DNA of 64,000 nucleotides, taken from Paenibacillus cookii (GTDB lineage: Bacteria; Bacillota; Bacilli; Paenibacillales; Paenibacillaceae). The position numbers were made by a program, and so were the translations under genes. The DNA lies in contig NZ_BORW01000012.1 of NCBI RefSeq assembly GCF_018333375.1, forward strand, positions 62,001 to 126,000. Reading direction: 5' to 3'. Below the pieces are notes generated by a model. That model ran no database searches, was not told the DNA's origin, and saw only the letters and a program-made list of their open reading frames with translations. Within the stretch, counting starts at the first letter, position 1. Each line of letters starts with the position of its first letter. Shown in pieces: positions 1-7,922 of the stretch.

Positions 1-361
1 GGCGAACCGCCATATGCAGCTGGCGCGAGAACGAGAGCATCATTCCGATGATGCTTTCCGAGATCGGGATCGCGTGCACGCCGCTGGCGCTCGTGAGCAG
101 CACCCCTTTGTCCCGCAGGCGTTCCAAAGGCAGCGTATCCACGCCCGCCGACCAGGTCTGCACCCATTTCAGCTTGCTGGTTGCGAGCAGGGCGTCTTCG
201 ACGATCGTTTTTGACCAGCCGAGAATGACCTCCGCGTTTTGAACCTGTTCCGCGCTGAGTTCCTTTTTATTTTTTACGATCAAATCGTAGCCTGGGGCGG
301 CCTGCTTGATTTGTCCGACTTGTTCCGGCGTTAAGGAATGAAGACATACGATAGATTTCAT
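1..361 (-). CDS. D-isomer-specific 2-hydroxyacid dehydrogenase, N-terminal part (cut by window edge)
   Basis: The minus-strand frame opens at an ATG at 361 and stays open to the first base of the window, giving about 120 residues; the rest lies outside. The start is preceded by a CGGAGGAG ribosome binding site. The N-terminus reads MKSIVCLHSLTPEQ, followed by an acidic stretch, a WSAGVDTLP segment and SESIIGMMLSFSRQL. This is the usual layout of the substrate-binding half of NAD-dependent 2-hydroxyacid dehydrogenases (the SAGVD and ISE..IG.ML pattern). The NAD-binding domain is not visible, so substrate cannot be judged. It diverges from the ABC exporter at 564. Confidence 0.8.
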   Translation of the reverse strand, partial: MKSIVCLHSLTPEQVGQIKQAAPGYDLIVKNKKELSAEQVQNAEVILGWSKTIVEDALLATSKLKWVQTWSAGVDTLPLERLRDKGVLLTSASGVHAIPISESIIGMMLSFSRQLHMAVR

Positions 362-517
362 GGTTCGGCTCCTCCGTCGATCGTTATTTGCCTAAGCAGA
401 ATTGTTTTTAGGATACCAGATTCCGGCGGGAAGTGAAAAGGCGTTTGGACGAATCGCCGTTGGAGCGGCGGCGAACCAACATCCAGTTTTTCTGGTCCCA
501 TGTGCGAGGAAATACGC

Positions 518-523
518 TATAAT
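518..523 (+). promoter_or_regulatory. Sigma-A -10 box (TATAAT) for the ABC exporter
   Basis: A perfect TATAAT lies about 40 bases upstream of the exporter start. No good -35 hexamer is present at 17 bases spacing, so the promoter may be weak or activator-dependent. Confidence 0.5.
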
Positions 524-563
524 TAGAGTATTTCATACAGAATTTGGAGGCACGAATACGGTT

Positions 564-2321
564 ATGATGCAAAATGCAGCAGGTAAGGCTTCGGGCGCTC
601 AGCCCGGCCTGATTCGAAGGTTTATGTCGTATTACCGCCCGCATAAACGGCTGTTTATGGTCGATTTCGGCTGCGCGGTGGTGGCGGGCTTGCTGGAGCT
701 CGGGTTTCCGGTCGCCGTCCAGTGGGTCGTGGACCGGCTGCTGCCGGACGGGGCGTGGGGGACGATCGTCGCCGCCGGATGCGGCTTGCTCGCTTTATAT
801 TTGATCAGCATGGGGCTGCAGTTTATCGTCAGTTATTGGGGGCATAAGCTGGGAATCAACATCGAGTCGGACATGCGCCAGCAGGCGTTTAATCACGTGC
901 AGAAGCTGTCCTTCAAGTTTTTTGACAATACGAAAACGGGGCATCTCATGTCGCGCATGACCAACGACTTGTTTGATATCGGGGAAATGGCCCACCATGG
1001 GCCGGAGGACATGTTTATCGCCGTCATGACCTTTTTCGGGGCGTTTGCGATCATGTGGTCGGTGAACTGGCAGCTTGCCCTGATCACGTTTATCGTCATG
1101 CCGGTCATCGTATGGATGATCGTTTATTTTAACCAGAAGCTGAACCATGCTTCCTCGGAAATGTTCCGCAACATCGCGGAGCTGAACGCCGGCGTGGAAG
1201 ACAGCGTGTCCGGCATCCGGGTCGTCAAATCGTTCGGCAACGAGGAATACGAAATCGCGCGTTTCCGCGAAAGCAACGCCGCATTCCGCCTCGCCAAGCT
1301 TCGGTCGTACCTGGCCATGTCGTTCAGCGTCTCGGGCATGTATATGCTGACGCGGCTGATTTCGCTGATCGTGCTCGTCTGCGGGGCCTGGTTTGCATAC
1401 CAAAACAAGCTGAGCTACGGCGAATTGGTGGCATTTTTGCTGTACGTCAACATTTTCCTGAAGCCGATCGACAAAATCAACGCCTTGATGGAGATCTATC
1501 CGAAAGGAATGGCGGGTTTCAAGCGCTTCTGCCAGCTGATGGACACCGAGCCGGACATCCAGGATCAGCCGGATGCGATAGAGGTGCGGCAGCTGCGCGG
1601 GAACATCGAGTTCCGGAACGTTTCCTTCGGCTATGAGAAGCAGCGGCGGATTTTGGAAGGGATCGACCTGAGCATCAAAGCCGGGGAGACGGTAGCGCTC
1701 GTCGGGCCTTCGGGTGCCGGCAAGTCGACGCTGTGCAGCTTGATCCCGCGGTTTTACGAGGTGGAGGAAGGAAGCATCACGATTGACGGCATCGATATCC
1801 GCGAAATGACCCAGCAATCGCTCCGCTCGCAAATCGGCATGGTGCAGCAGGACGTGTTTTTGTTCAGCGGGACGATCCGGGAAAATATCCTTTACGGCAA
1901 TTTGAACGCCTCCGAAGACGAGCTGATGGATGCGGTGCGCAAAGCCCATCTGGAGTCGCTGGTTGCTTCCCTGCCGGACGGGCTGGATACGGTCATCGGC
2001 GAGCGGGGGCTCAAGCTGTCGGGCGGGCAGCGCCAACGGCTGGCGATCGCAAGGATGTTTTTGAAAAATCCTCCGATCCTCATTTTGGACGAAGCGACGT
2101 CGGCCCTCGACACCGAAACGGAAGCGATCATCCAGGAGGCGCTGGAAGCTTTGGCGGTGAACCGGACCACGCTGGTCATTGCGCATCGGCTGGCCACCAT
2201 CCGGAACGCGGACCGGATCATCGTCGTCACGGAGGAAGGCATCGCCGAACACGGGCGGCATGAGGATCTGCTGAGAAGCGGGGGCGTATACGCAAGATTG
2301 CACCGGGCGCAATTTGGGTGA
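564..2321 (+). CDS. ABC transporter, fused permease and ATPase (MsbA/BmrA-type half-exporter)
   Basis: This is a 585-residue half-transporter that should work as a dimer to export lipids, drugs or peptides using ATP. The N-terminal half has about six membrane segments (residues 30-310). The C-terminal half is the nucleotide-binding domain, with Walker A GPSGAGKST, signature LSGGQRQR, Walker B ILILDEATSALD and a switch histidine in VIAHRLATI. The frame is open further upstream, but the ATG at 564 follows a TTGGAGG site and gives a normal length; the extra upstream codons look non-coding. The gene ends in a strong terminator and appears monocistronic. The substrate cannot be predicted. Confidence 0.9.
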   Translation: MMQNAAGKASGAQPGLIRRFMSYYRPHKRLFMVDFGCAVVAGLLELGFPVAVQWVVDRLLPDGAWGTIVAAGCGLLALYLISMGLQFIVSYWGHKLGINIESDMRQQAFNHVQKLSFKFFDNTKTGHLMSRMTNDLFDIGEMAHHGPEDMFIAVMTFFGAFAIMWSVNWQLALITFIVMPVIVWMIVYFNQKLNHASSEMFRNIAELNAGVEDSVSGIRVVKSFGNEEYEIARFRESNAAFRLAKLRSYLAMSFSVSGMYMLTRLISLIVLVCGAWFAYQNKLSYGELVAFLLYVNIFLKPIDKINALMEIYPKGMAGFKRFCQLMDTEPDIQDQPDAIEVRQLRGNIEFRNVSFGYEKQRRILEGIDLSIKAGETVALVGPSGAGKSTLCSLIPRFYEVEEGSITIDGIDIREMTQQSLRSQIGMVQQDVFLFSGTIRENILYGNLNASEDELMDAVRKAHLESLVASLPDGLDTVIGERGLKLSGGQRQRLAIARMFLKNPPILILDEATSALDTETEAIIQEALEALAVNRTTLVIAHRLATIRNADRIIVVTEEGIAEHGRHEDLLRSGGVYARLHRAQFG

Positions 2322-2335
2322 CGCTGAATAGGGGC

Positions 2336-2384
2336 AAGGATGTTTTGAAGGCTCTTGGAGCTTTCGGAACATCCTTTTTGTTTT
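2336..2384 (+). terminator. Rho-independent terminator after the ABC exporter
   Basis: A stem of about 19 base pairs, including a few G-U pairs, has a three-base loop. Its outer arms read AAGGATGTT and AACATCCTT, followed by TTTGTTTT. Confidence 0.85.
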
Positions 2385-2465
2385 GGTGGAAACAGGCGAT
2401 TTTGGATATGATAAAATGGACGGTATTATATAGTAGCAAAAATTTGTGAAAGGAGCAGATTTTAC

Positions 2466-3074
2466 TTGGACAAGGAAAATAAGGAGCGGCCGCTGCGGCT
2501 GTTTATCGCGGTCAGATTGCCGGATGAATTGAAATCGGTGCTGGAACGTTGGCGGGAAGCCCATCAACATCTGTATCCTTTCAAAAAATGGACGCACAGG
2601 GAAGATTATCATATTACGGTGCAATTTTTAGGGGACGTCGAACCGGAGCGCGTGCCGGCCATCGCGGAAAAATTAAAGTCCATCGCCAGCCAATTTCGCC
2701 CATTTGAGCTTGGTTTTGGAAAGGCGGGGGTGTTTGGCGCAGAGGCATCCCCGAGAGTGCTTTGGGCTGGAGTAATTGACTACAAAAACGGCCTCGCCGA
2801 ACTGCAGGAAAAGGTGACGGACGCCATGGAAACCTTAGGGTTCGCCAAAGAGTCCAGACCTTATCGCCCGCACATCACGATCGCCCGAAAATACGCGGGA
2901 AATCAGGGATTTCAGCTGGCTTCGATGCCCCCTCTGCTTCAGCAAACAGCGGCTTCGGAACAAGGGGACGACATGGCAACATGGATCGCCGATGAATTTG
3001 TACTTTTTTCCACACATTTGCACGAAAAGCCAATGTATGAGATACTAGAATCCTTCCGTATGGAATATTCGTAG
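2466..3074 (+). CDS. thpR: RNA 2',3'-cyclic phosphodiesterase (ThpR / 2'-5' RNA ligase family)
   Basis: A 202-residue protein of the 2H phosphoesterase family, which opens 2',3'-cyclic phosphate ends of RNA. Both signature motifs are present: DYHITVQFLG near residue 40 and RPHITIARK near residue 138 (H-x-T in each), supplying the two catalytic histidines. The start is a TTG at 2466, chosen because an AAAGGAG site sits about 10 bases upstream and no ATG is nearby. An extended -10 element (TGATAAAAT) lies at 2409-2417. In vivo substrates of this family in Bacilli are not well defined. Confidence 0.85.
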   Translation: MDKENKERPLRLFIAVRLPDELKSVLERWREAHQHLYPFKKWTHREDYHITVQFLGDVEPERVPAIAEKLKSIASQFRPFELGFGKAGVFGAEASPRVLWAGVIDYKNGLAELQEKVTDAMETLGFAKESRPYRPHITIARKYAGNQGFQLASMPPLLQQTAASEQGDDMATWIADEFVLFSTHLHEKPMYEILESFRMEYS

Positions 3075-3424
3075 ATTGATATTTTCGAGCGTTTTTAGCA
3101 TACATGGATTTTGCGGGCATCCGGGCGAGGATGTCCGGCAAAATCCGATCATTCAAAACATTCCTGCACATAAAACAATAGCTTGTTCCCTTTAGCCGTA
3201 TCTGTGAACCGTAAAATTGTGCCGTCACGAAGCTGTTTGGTGTTGTAAAGATGTAACAAACGTATTTTCCGTTTTCTCGTATTCGCGGATGCAGCAAATC
3301 ACTGAAAATATTAACAGGTTTTCAAAACCTCTATTTTCGGTTACATGAGAATGATGCAAGATGATCGTCATTTGCAAAATTCGGTGTGAAAAGGGAATGT
3401 GCCGGGAGTAGTGGGAGGAAAAAC
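3075..3424. other. Intergenic region with a stem-loop and a nested palindrome
   Basis: 350 bases without a convincing gene. A bulged 15-pair stem-loop lies at 3107-3145 (arms beginning GATTTTGC and ending GCAAAATC), but no T-run follows it. A nested palindrome lies at 3304-3338: AGGTTTT-C-AAAACCT at its core, flanked by GAAAATA and TATTTTC. Either could be regulatory for the downstream sleB-like gene. I could not place a convincing promoter. Confidence 0.4.
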
Positions 3425-4303
3425 ATGTACACTTTAAGACAAAACCGCTGGATGGCTTTGCTGATCGGAGTTCTTCTGGTGTGTTTCTCTGCGATTTGTT
3501 TGCTTCTGCAAGACGAGCAAGCGAAAAAACTGCAGCATAAAGGCAATATGACGCTGGACCGGATCGGTGCGGTTTCTTTGAGCATGAACGAAAACGCGAG
3601 CGCGGTGAACAAGGAACATATACAGGTTCAGGGCAAACGGAGCACGTCGCAACAGACGCGTTTTGAGTTGCCTATTCAATTGCAAAATGTAAATAATTTC
3701 AAATTGTGGAATAATAAAACGAAAATTGCTTTTGTTGAGCAGCTTCCTTCGACGTCGCCGAAGTCCAAAACGGTGTTGGCACGCGAGCAAGCCCAAGCGA
3801 AACCGAAGGTCGTTCAGGCGGAGGCTTCCCATCGGCAAAAGCAAAATCTTCAGCTGACTCCCCCAAAAACATTATTCTTCAGCCGGACCAAACTGCTGAG
3901 TCCGTCGGAACGGGCGAAAGCCACCTGGCAGTACAACGTGACCGCTGAAGATGTGCTCCTGCTGCAAAAAATCGTCATGGCAGAAGCAGAAGGCGAACCG
4001 TACCAAGGCAAAATCGCAGTCGCGAACGTTGTCTTGAACCGGCTACGGTCAGCCAATTTTCCCAATACGATTAAAAAGGTCATCTATCAAAAACATCAGT
4101 TCAGTCCCGTGGCGAACGGACGCTTTGACCGCGTGAAGCCGAACCGGGATTGCATTCGCGCGGTGAACGAGGCGCTGAACGGCAAAAAAGCCGTGACGGA
4201 TGACACGTATTTCTTCCTGTCCCTGAAGCTGGCGCAGGACCTGACCATTCATCATACCCGCACGTACGAAAAGCGGATCGGCAATCATACTTTTTACAAA
4301 TAA
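3425..4303 (+). CDS. SleB/CwlJ-type cell wall hydrolase
   Basis: A 292-residue protein with an N-terminal membrane anchor or signal (residues 8-28), a low-complexity linker, and a C-terminal Hydrolase_2 domain from about residue 170. The domain starts at VLLLQKIVMAEAEGEP, with the catalytic glutamate in the AEAxGEPYxGK motif, and continues through VANVVLNR to FFLSLKLAQDL. In sporulating Bacilli such enzymes are lytic transglycosylases acting on spore cortex or cell wall peptidoglycan. B. subtilis SleB has an N-terminal peptidoglycan-binding repeat that I do not see here. The ATG at 3425 was chosen over an upstream GTG because GGGAGG lies 6 bases before it. Confidence 0.85.
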   Translation: MYTLRQNRWMALLIGVLLVCFSAICLLLQDEQAKKLQHKGNMTLDRIGAVSLSMNENASAVNKEHIQVQGKRSTSQQTRFELPIQLQNVNNFKLWNNKTKIAFVEQLPSTSPKSKTVLAREQAQAKPKVVQAEASHRQKQNLQLTPPKTLFFSRTKLLSPSERAKATWQYNVTAEDVLLLQKIVMAEAEGEPYQGKIAVANVVLNRLRSANFPNTIKKVIYQKHQFSPVANGRFDRVKPNRDCIRAVNEALNGKKAVTDDTYFFLSLKLAQDLTIHHTRTYEKRIGNHTFYK

Positions 4304-4400
4304 ATCCCAATTCGATATGATAGAGATGGGTTGTACAGGCTTTGCCGTTCAATCCGGAATATCATGTTTTGGCGATCAATTGTAGGAGGTGCCGACGTTT

Positions 4401-5084
4401 ATGAAAATTACGTATTATGGTCATTCATGTGTGCTTGTGGAGGCGGAAGGGAAAAAAATCATCATCGATCCGTTCCTGACGGGGAATCCTGCCGCGACCG
4501 TTTCTCCCCGGGATATCCGCGTGGACGCGGTGCTGTTGACGCACGGCCACGGAGATCATTTTGGCGATTGCATCGACATCGCAAAAGCGAATGCGTGCCC
4601 GATCGTTGCCGTTTACGAATTGGCGGAATATTGCAAAAGCCAAGGGGTTGAAGCGTACGGCATGAACATCGGCGGCAGTCAGACGTTTGACGGCTTTAAG
4701 GTAAAATATACGCTCGCGTTTCACAGTTCTTCGCTTACGGTGGGGGATACCGTGATTTATACCGGCGAACCCGGCGGCATTTTGCTGACGATCGGCGACA
4801 AAACCTTTTTCCATGCAGGCGATACCGGACTGTTTGGCGATATGCGCCTGATCGGGGAAATGAACCGGATCGATGCGGCGGCGCTCCCGATCGGCGATTC
4901 GCTGACCATGGGGCCGGAGGACGCGCTCGTGGCGGCGGAATGGCTGCGGGCGTCCCACGTGCTTCCGGTACACTACGATACGTTCGAAGGCATCCGGCAG
5001 GACGCTTCCGCGTTCTGCGAACGGCTGGCCCCAAAAGGCATCCAGGGTCACCCGCTGAAATCCGGCGAAAGCTTCGAAATCTAG
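4401..5084 (+). CDS. Metallo-beta-lactamase-fold metal-dependent hydrolase (UPF0173, YtkL-like)
   Basis: A 227-residue protein that begins MKITYYGHSCVLVE and carries the metal-binding HGHGDHFGD motif near residue 55. Further metal ligands are in FHAGDTGLFGD and in VLPVHYDTF. Length and motif order match UPF0173/YtkL, whose physiological substrate is unknown. A GTG at 4389 is in frame but falls inside the AGGAGG ribosome binding site, so the ATG at 4401 is preferred. It stands alone between the sleB-like gene and a small ferritin-like gene. Confidence 0.85.
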   Translation: MKITYYGHSCVLVEAEGKKIIIDPFLTGNPAATVSPRDIRVDAVLLTHGHGDHFGDCIDIAKANACPIVAVYELAEYCKSQGVEAYGMNIGGSQTFDGFKVKYTLAFHSSSLTVGDTVIYTGEPGGILLTIGDKTFFHAGDTGLFGDMRLIGEMNRIDAAALPIGDSLTMGPEDALVAAEWLRASHVLPVHYDTFEGIRQDASAFCERLAPKGIQGHPLKSGESFEI

Positions 5085-5188
5085 AACTTCGCTTCCCAAG
5101 CAGCGTCATGTCTTTAGACAAACACCACGCCGCTTCCCGGGCATATACTGGTCGGGAATAAGCCTACAGGAAAGGCGGGAGTCTCCCG

Positions 5189-5662
5189 ATGATGGACCGG
5201 ATGACCGGATGCAGCCCCATCGCCGTTCACGACCTTCAATACATGATTCAGGCGGAGTATCGTTCGATGATTTACGCGCAGCGATTGCTTCAGCTAGCGC
5301 CGCCGGAGCACCGGGCGTACTTCAGCAGGAACGTGGAAATGAAGCAGAAGGAGCGCCTTGCGGTCTGGACGCGATGGTATTACCGTTTGACCGCCTGTTA
5401 TCCGGTGTTCAGCAAGGTTGAGCCTCCCAAGGAATATCCGGACGGGCTTCGCTTGTTGATTGGCGATGCGCTTGATGCCGCCGAGCTGTACGAGGGACTG
5501 CTGCACTGCACGCGGGATCCGCAGCTGCAATGGATGCTGCAGCGCGCCATGAACGGGGAAACCCGCTGGGCTATCCGGCTGCAGTCTTCATATGCAGATT
5601 ATTTGGCCGGGAACGGGGATTCGGCGAAAAGCAAAGGGCGGATCGGCGTCATCCGGAAATAA
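5189..5662 (+). CDS. Hypothetical protein, ferritin-like helical fold likely
   Basis: A 157-residue soluble protein that looks all-helical. The first helix (HDLQYMIQAEYRSMIYAQRLLQ) and the following helix with tryptophan and tyrosine residues resemble the ferritin-like proteins common in Bacillales, but a full set of carboxylate metal ligands is not clear. An AAGGCGGG site sits about 9 bases upstream of the ATG pair at 5189/5192. The gene ends before a bidirectional terminator shared with the convergent glycosyltransferase gene. Function unknown. Confidence 0.65.
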   Translation: MMDRMTGCSPIAVHDLQYMIQAEYRSMIYAQRLLQLAPPEHRAYFSRNVEMKQKERLAVWTRWYYRLTACYPVFSKVEPPKEYPDGLRLLIGDALDAAELYEGLLHCTRDPQLQWMLQRAMNGETRWAIRLQSSYADYLAGNGDSAKSKGRIGVIRK

Positions 5663-5724
5663 TTGCCGCATCCGGAGGCGCTTCTTGTAGAAGGGGACTT
5701 ACTCCCCGTTCATCGCCGCAAAAA

Positions 5725-5766
5725 AACAGCTTCCTCCATATTGTTGGAGGGAGCTGTTTTTGCGTC
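5725..5766 (+). terminator. Bidirectional terminator between convergent genes
   Basis: The stem AACAGCTTCCTCC / GGAGGGAGCTGTT has an A-run on its left and a T-run on its right, so it can stop transcription from both the ferritin-like gene and the minus-strand glycosyltransferase gene. Confidence 0.85.
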
Positions 5767-5813
5767 CGCATTTAGGCTGGATCCTATGTAACCTGGTTGA
5801 AGAGTCCCTTGCT

Positions 5814-6944
5814 TTAAGACAGCGTATGTCGATGGAGCCATTCCAGAACCTGCTGCGCGCAATAACAAGGTTTTTTTCCGGGGCCGGTGGCCGTCAGCGC
5901 CTTCAGCCTGTCGTTTTCCACCTGGCCGTATTCATGCAGGAGGCGGTGGTGCCAGCGGCGAAGCACCATGGGAGAGATCATCTCCGCGCTGCCCAGCTCC
6001 ACGAAATATTGGCCGTTTTCTTCCTCCTGCCCGGGAATCGCCTCGTAAAACAGCATCGGAATGCCTTTGGCGAGCCCTTCCGTGCATGTCATGCCTCCGG
6101 GTTTCGTAATCAGCAGATCGGAGACATCCATCCACCTGTCGATATCCTTCGTATACCCGAGAAGGCGGATATTCGGGTGGTCGAGCTCGGGGGTGCTTTT
6201 CATCTTCTGCAGCTGCTTTTCGTTGCTTCCCATGCAAAATATCAACTGAATGTCATCCGCCCAGGACAAGAGCAGACGTATCATTTCTTTATTAAAAGAA
6301 ACGCCCCAGCCCCCGCTCATGATCAGCACCGTCGGCATCGGCTTCAGTCCCAGTTCTTTCTGCAGCTGCTCCTTGTCCCCTCGTTCCCAAAAATTCGGAT
6401 GGACGGGGATGCCGGTAACCTGGACCGACTCGGCCGGCACGTTTCGCCGCAGCAGCAGATTCCGCACCTGGGGCGTCGAGACGAGGTATTGGTTCACCTC
6501 TTTGTTGACCCAGGTGGCATGGACGTCGTAATCCGTAATGAGCGTGATCAGCGGCACCTGGATTCCTTTCCGTTTCAGGCGGGAGATCACCGCGTTGGGA
6601 AAGGGATGCGTGCAAACGATCAAATCCGGCCTGAGCTGCTTCATCACCCGGGCCGCCTGCGTGTAAAAAATCCGGTGCAGCGCAAGTTTGGTCAGCCGGT
6701 TCAGCGATTTGTCGTATTGCTTGCGATAGAGCATTCCGACCAGCCTGGGGCTGCTGCTGACCGTTTTGCGGTAGGCCGAAAGGATGAAGGGGCCCATCTT
6801 CGGATTCAAAAAATTGCCGAGCTCAATAACGCGGCATTGCAAACGGGGGTCGAGCCTTTTCATCCCGGCCGCCAGCGCGTAGGCTGCTTGCGTATGCCCG
6901 GTGCCGAAACCTTCGGACAGCAGCAGCACTCTCTTTTTTCGCAT
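5814..6944 (-). CDS. MGDG synthase-family glycosyltransferase (UgtP-like, GT28)
   Basis: A 376-residue glycosyltransferase. The N-terminus (KKRVLLLSEGFGTGHTQAA) matches the acceptor-binding start of the MGDG_synth family, and the C-terminal half has the sugar-nucleotide-binding pattern of GT28 enzymes: ITKPGGMTCTEGLAKGIPMLFYEAIPGQEEEN. Relatives include diacylglycerol glucosyltransferase UgtP, which makes membrane glycolipids and lipoteichoic acid anchors, and MurG. A longer upstream frame exists, but the ATG at 6944 fits the family start and has a purine-rich GAGGAAGG stretch upstream. Lipid glycosylation is the likely role; the exact acceptor is an inference. Confidence 0.85.
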   Translation of the reverse strand: MRKKRVLLLSEGFGTGHTQAAYALAAGMKRLDPRLQCRVIELGNFLNPKMGPFILSAYRKTVSSSPRLVGMLYRKQYDKSLNRLTKLALHRIFYTQAARVMKQLRPDLIVCTHPFPNAVISRLKRKGIQVPLITLITDYDVHATWVNKEVNQYLVSTPQVRNLLLRRNVPAESVQVTGIPVHPNFWERGDKEQLQKELGLKPMPTVLIMSGGWGVSFNKEMIRLLLSWADDIQLIFCMGSNEKQLQKMKSTPELDHPNIRLLGYTKDIDRWMDVSDLLITKPGGMTCTEGLAKGIPMLFYEAIPGQEEENGQYFVELGSAEMISPMVLRRWHHRLLHEYGQVENDRLKALTATGPGKKPCYCAQQVLEWLHRHTLS

Positions 6945-7079
6945 GTATTCACCCACTTTTCCTTCCTCTATCTTACAGGAGGCCATATCAAAAATCCATA
7001 AAAGAGCAAGAGAATCGCCGGAGCATGAAAACCATCGCAGAAAATTGCAGAAAAACTCAAAAAAAGAGGATGGCAAGGG

Positions 7080-7108
7080 TTGCCAAAAAGCGATCGACGT
7101 GCTAAAGT
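7080..7108 (+). promoter_or_regulatory. Sigma-A promoter of the tetR gene
   Basis: TTGCCA, 17 bases, then TAAAGT. The predicted start of transcription falls directly on the operator-like sequence at 7114-7127, which would allow autorepression. Confidence 0.65.
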
Positions 7109-7113
7109 ATGAA

Positions 7114-7127
7114 TTGACCAATTGACC
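7114..7127 (+). promoter_or_regulatory. Putative TetR operator upstream of tetR
   Basis: TTGACCAATTGACC contains the 11-mer ACCAATTGACC, which recurs in inverted orientation at 7878-7888 before yhgE. Sharing by both genes of the pair suggests the binding site of the TetR protein encoded at 7188. Confidence 0.5.
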
Positions 7128-7187
7128 GAAATGGAAAATCAGTCATAACTCATGAACGACCATTCCCCACGGAAAGGGGGCGAGGGT

Positions 7188-7790
7188 ATGTCTGCCGTAG
7201 ATCGCCGAAAGCAAATTCTTCGTGCGGCGGCGCAATCTTTTACGCTTTTTGGGTACAAAGCCACGACGATGGATCAAGTGGCCAAAATAGCGAATGTCGG
7301 CAAAGGGACGATTTATACGTTTTTCTCGAACAAGGAAGAGCTGTTTGACGAGATTTTGAATACGGCCATATTGGAGATGAAACGGTTGGCCGAGAGCAAG
7401 GTGGACAGGGAGAAAACCTTTTTCGAGAATCTGTTCAGCGTCCTGGATGCTTTGCTGGAGTTTCGCGGCGAACATGAGCTGTTCATCAAGCTTTCCCAAG
7501 AGGTGCGGGACGTCGGAACGCTTAAAGCCAGAGACGGCCTTGCCAGGCTGGAGCGGGTCATCTTGGAGTATTTGGAGAAAGAGATCGCCTATGCGCTGGA
7601 TCATGAGGAGATCGGCACATGCGATCCTCAGGTGGCCGCTTTTGTCATGTTCAAGCTGTACATTGCGCTGACTTCCGATTACAAGCATGTTCGGGAGCCG
7701 CTCGGCAAAGAAGAAATCCACCATTATATCCGTTTATTTTTGGCGGACGGTCTCGCGAATCCCGAATGCAGGCCATATCAGCATACCTGA
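7188..7790 (+). CDS. TetR-family transcriptional repressor (YhgD-like)
   Basis: A 200-residue TetR regulator. The N-terminal helix-turn-helix spans residues 4-50: RRKQILRAAAQSFTLFGY, then TTMDQVAKIANVGKGTIYTFF and the typical NKEELF. The C-terminal two thirds is a helical ligand-binding and dimerisation domain. The ATG at 7188 is preferred over 7152 because AAAGGGGG lies 7 bases upstream. It sits directly before a YhgE/Pip-type membrane protein, the same arrangement as B. subtilis yhgD-yhgE. Repeated TTGACC sites before both genes suggest it controls the pair. Confidence 0.88.
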   Translation: MSAVDRRKQILRAAAQSFTLFGYKATTMDQVAKIANVGKGTIYTFFSNKEELFDEILNTAILEMKRLAESKVDREKTFFENLFSVLDALLEFRGEHELFIKLSQEVRDVGTLKARDGLARLERVILEYLEKEIAYALDHEEIGTCDPQVAAFVMFKLYIALTSDYKHVREPLGKEEIHHYIRLFLADGLANPECRPYQHT

Positions 7791-7849
7791 TGAAAAGTGC
7801 TTCCCCGTAAGCGGTCCGGACGGACGGCGACGAAGAGGAAGTTTTTATC

Positions 7850-7888
7850 GGTCAAAAATTGACCAAATGATTAAAACGGTCAATTGGT
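7850..7888 (+). promoter_or_regulatory. Putative TetR operator pair upstream of yhgE
   Basis: Two elements: a perfect inverted repeat GGTCAA-AAA-TTGACC at 7850-7864 and GGTCAATTGGT at 7878-7888. The second is the reverse complement of the 11-mer found before tetR. Confidence 0.5.
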
Positions 7889-7922
7889 TTCACCACTTCA
7901 ATACGGATTTAAGGAGAGAACT

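Noticed and set aside
3107-3145. Stem-loop after thpR as a terminator
   Set aside because: A strong bulged stem, but no T-run on either strand; kept only as an unnamed structure in the intergenic entry.
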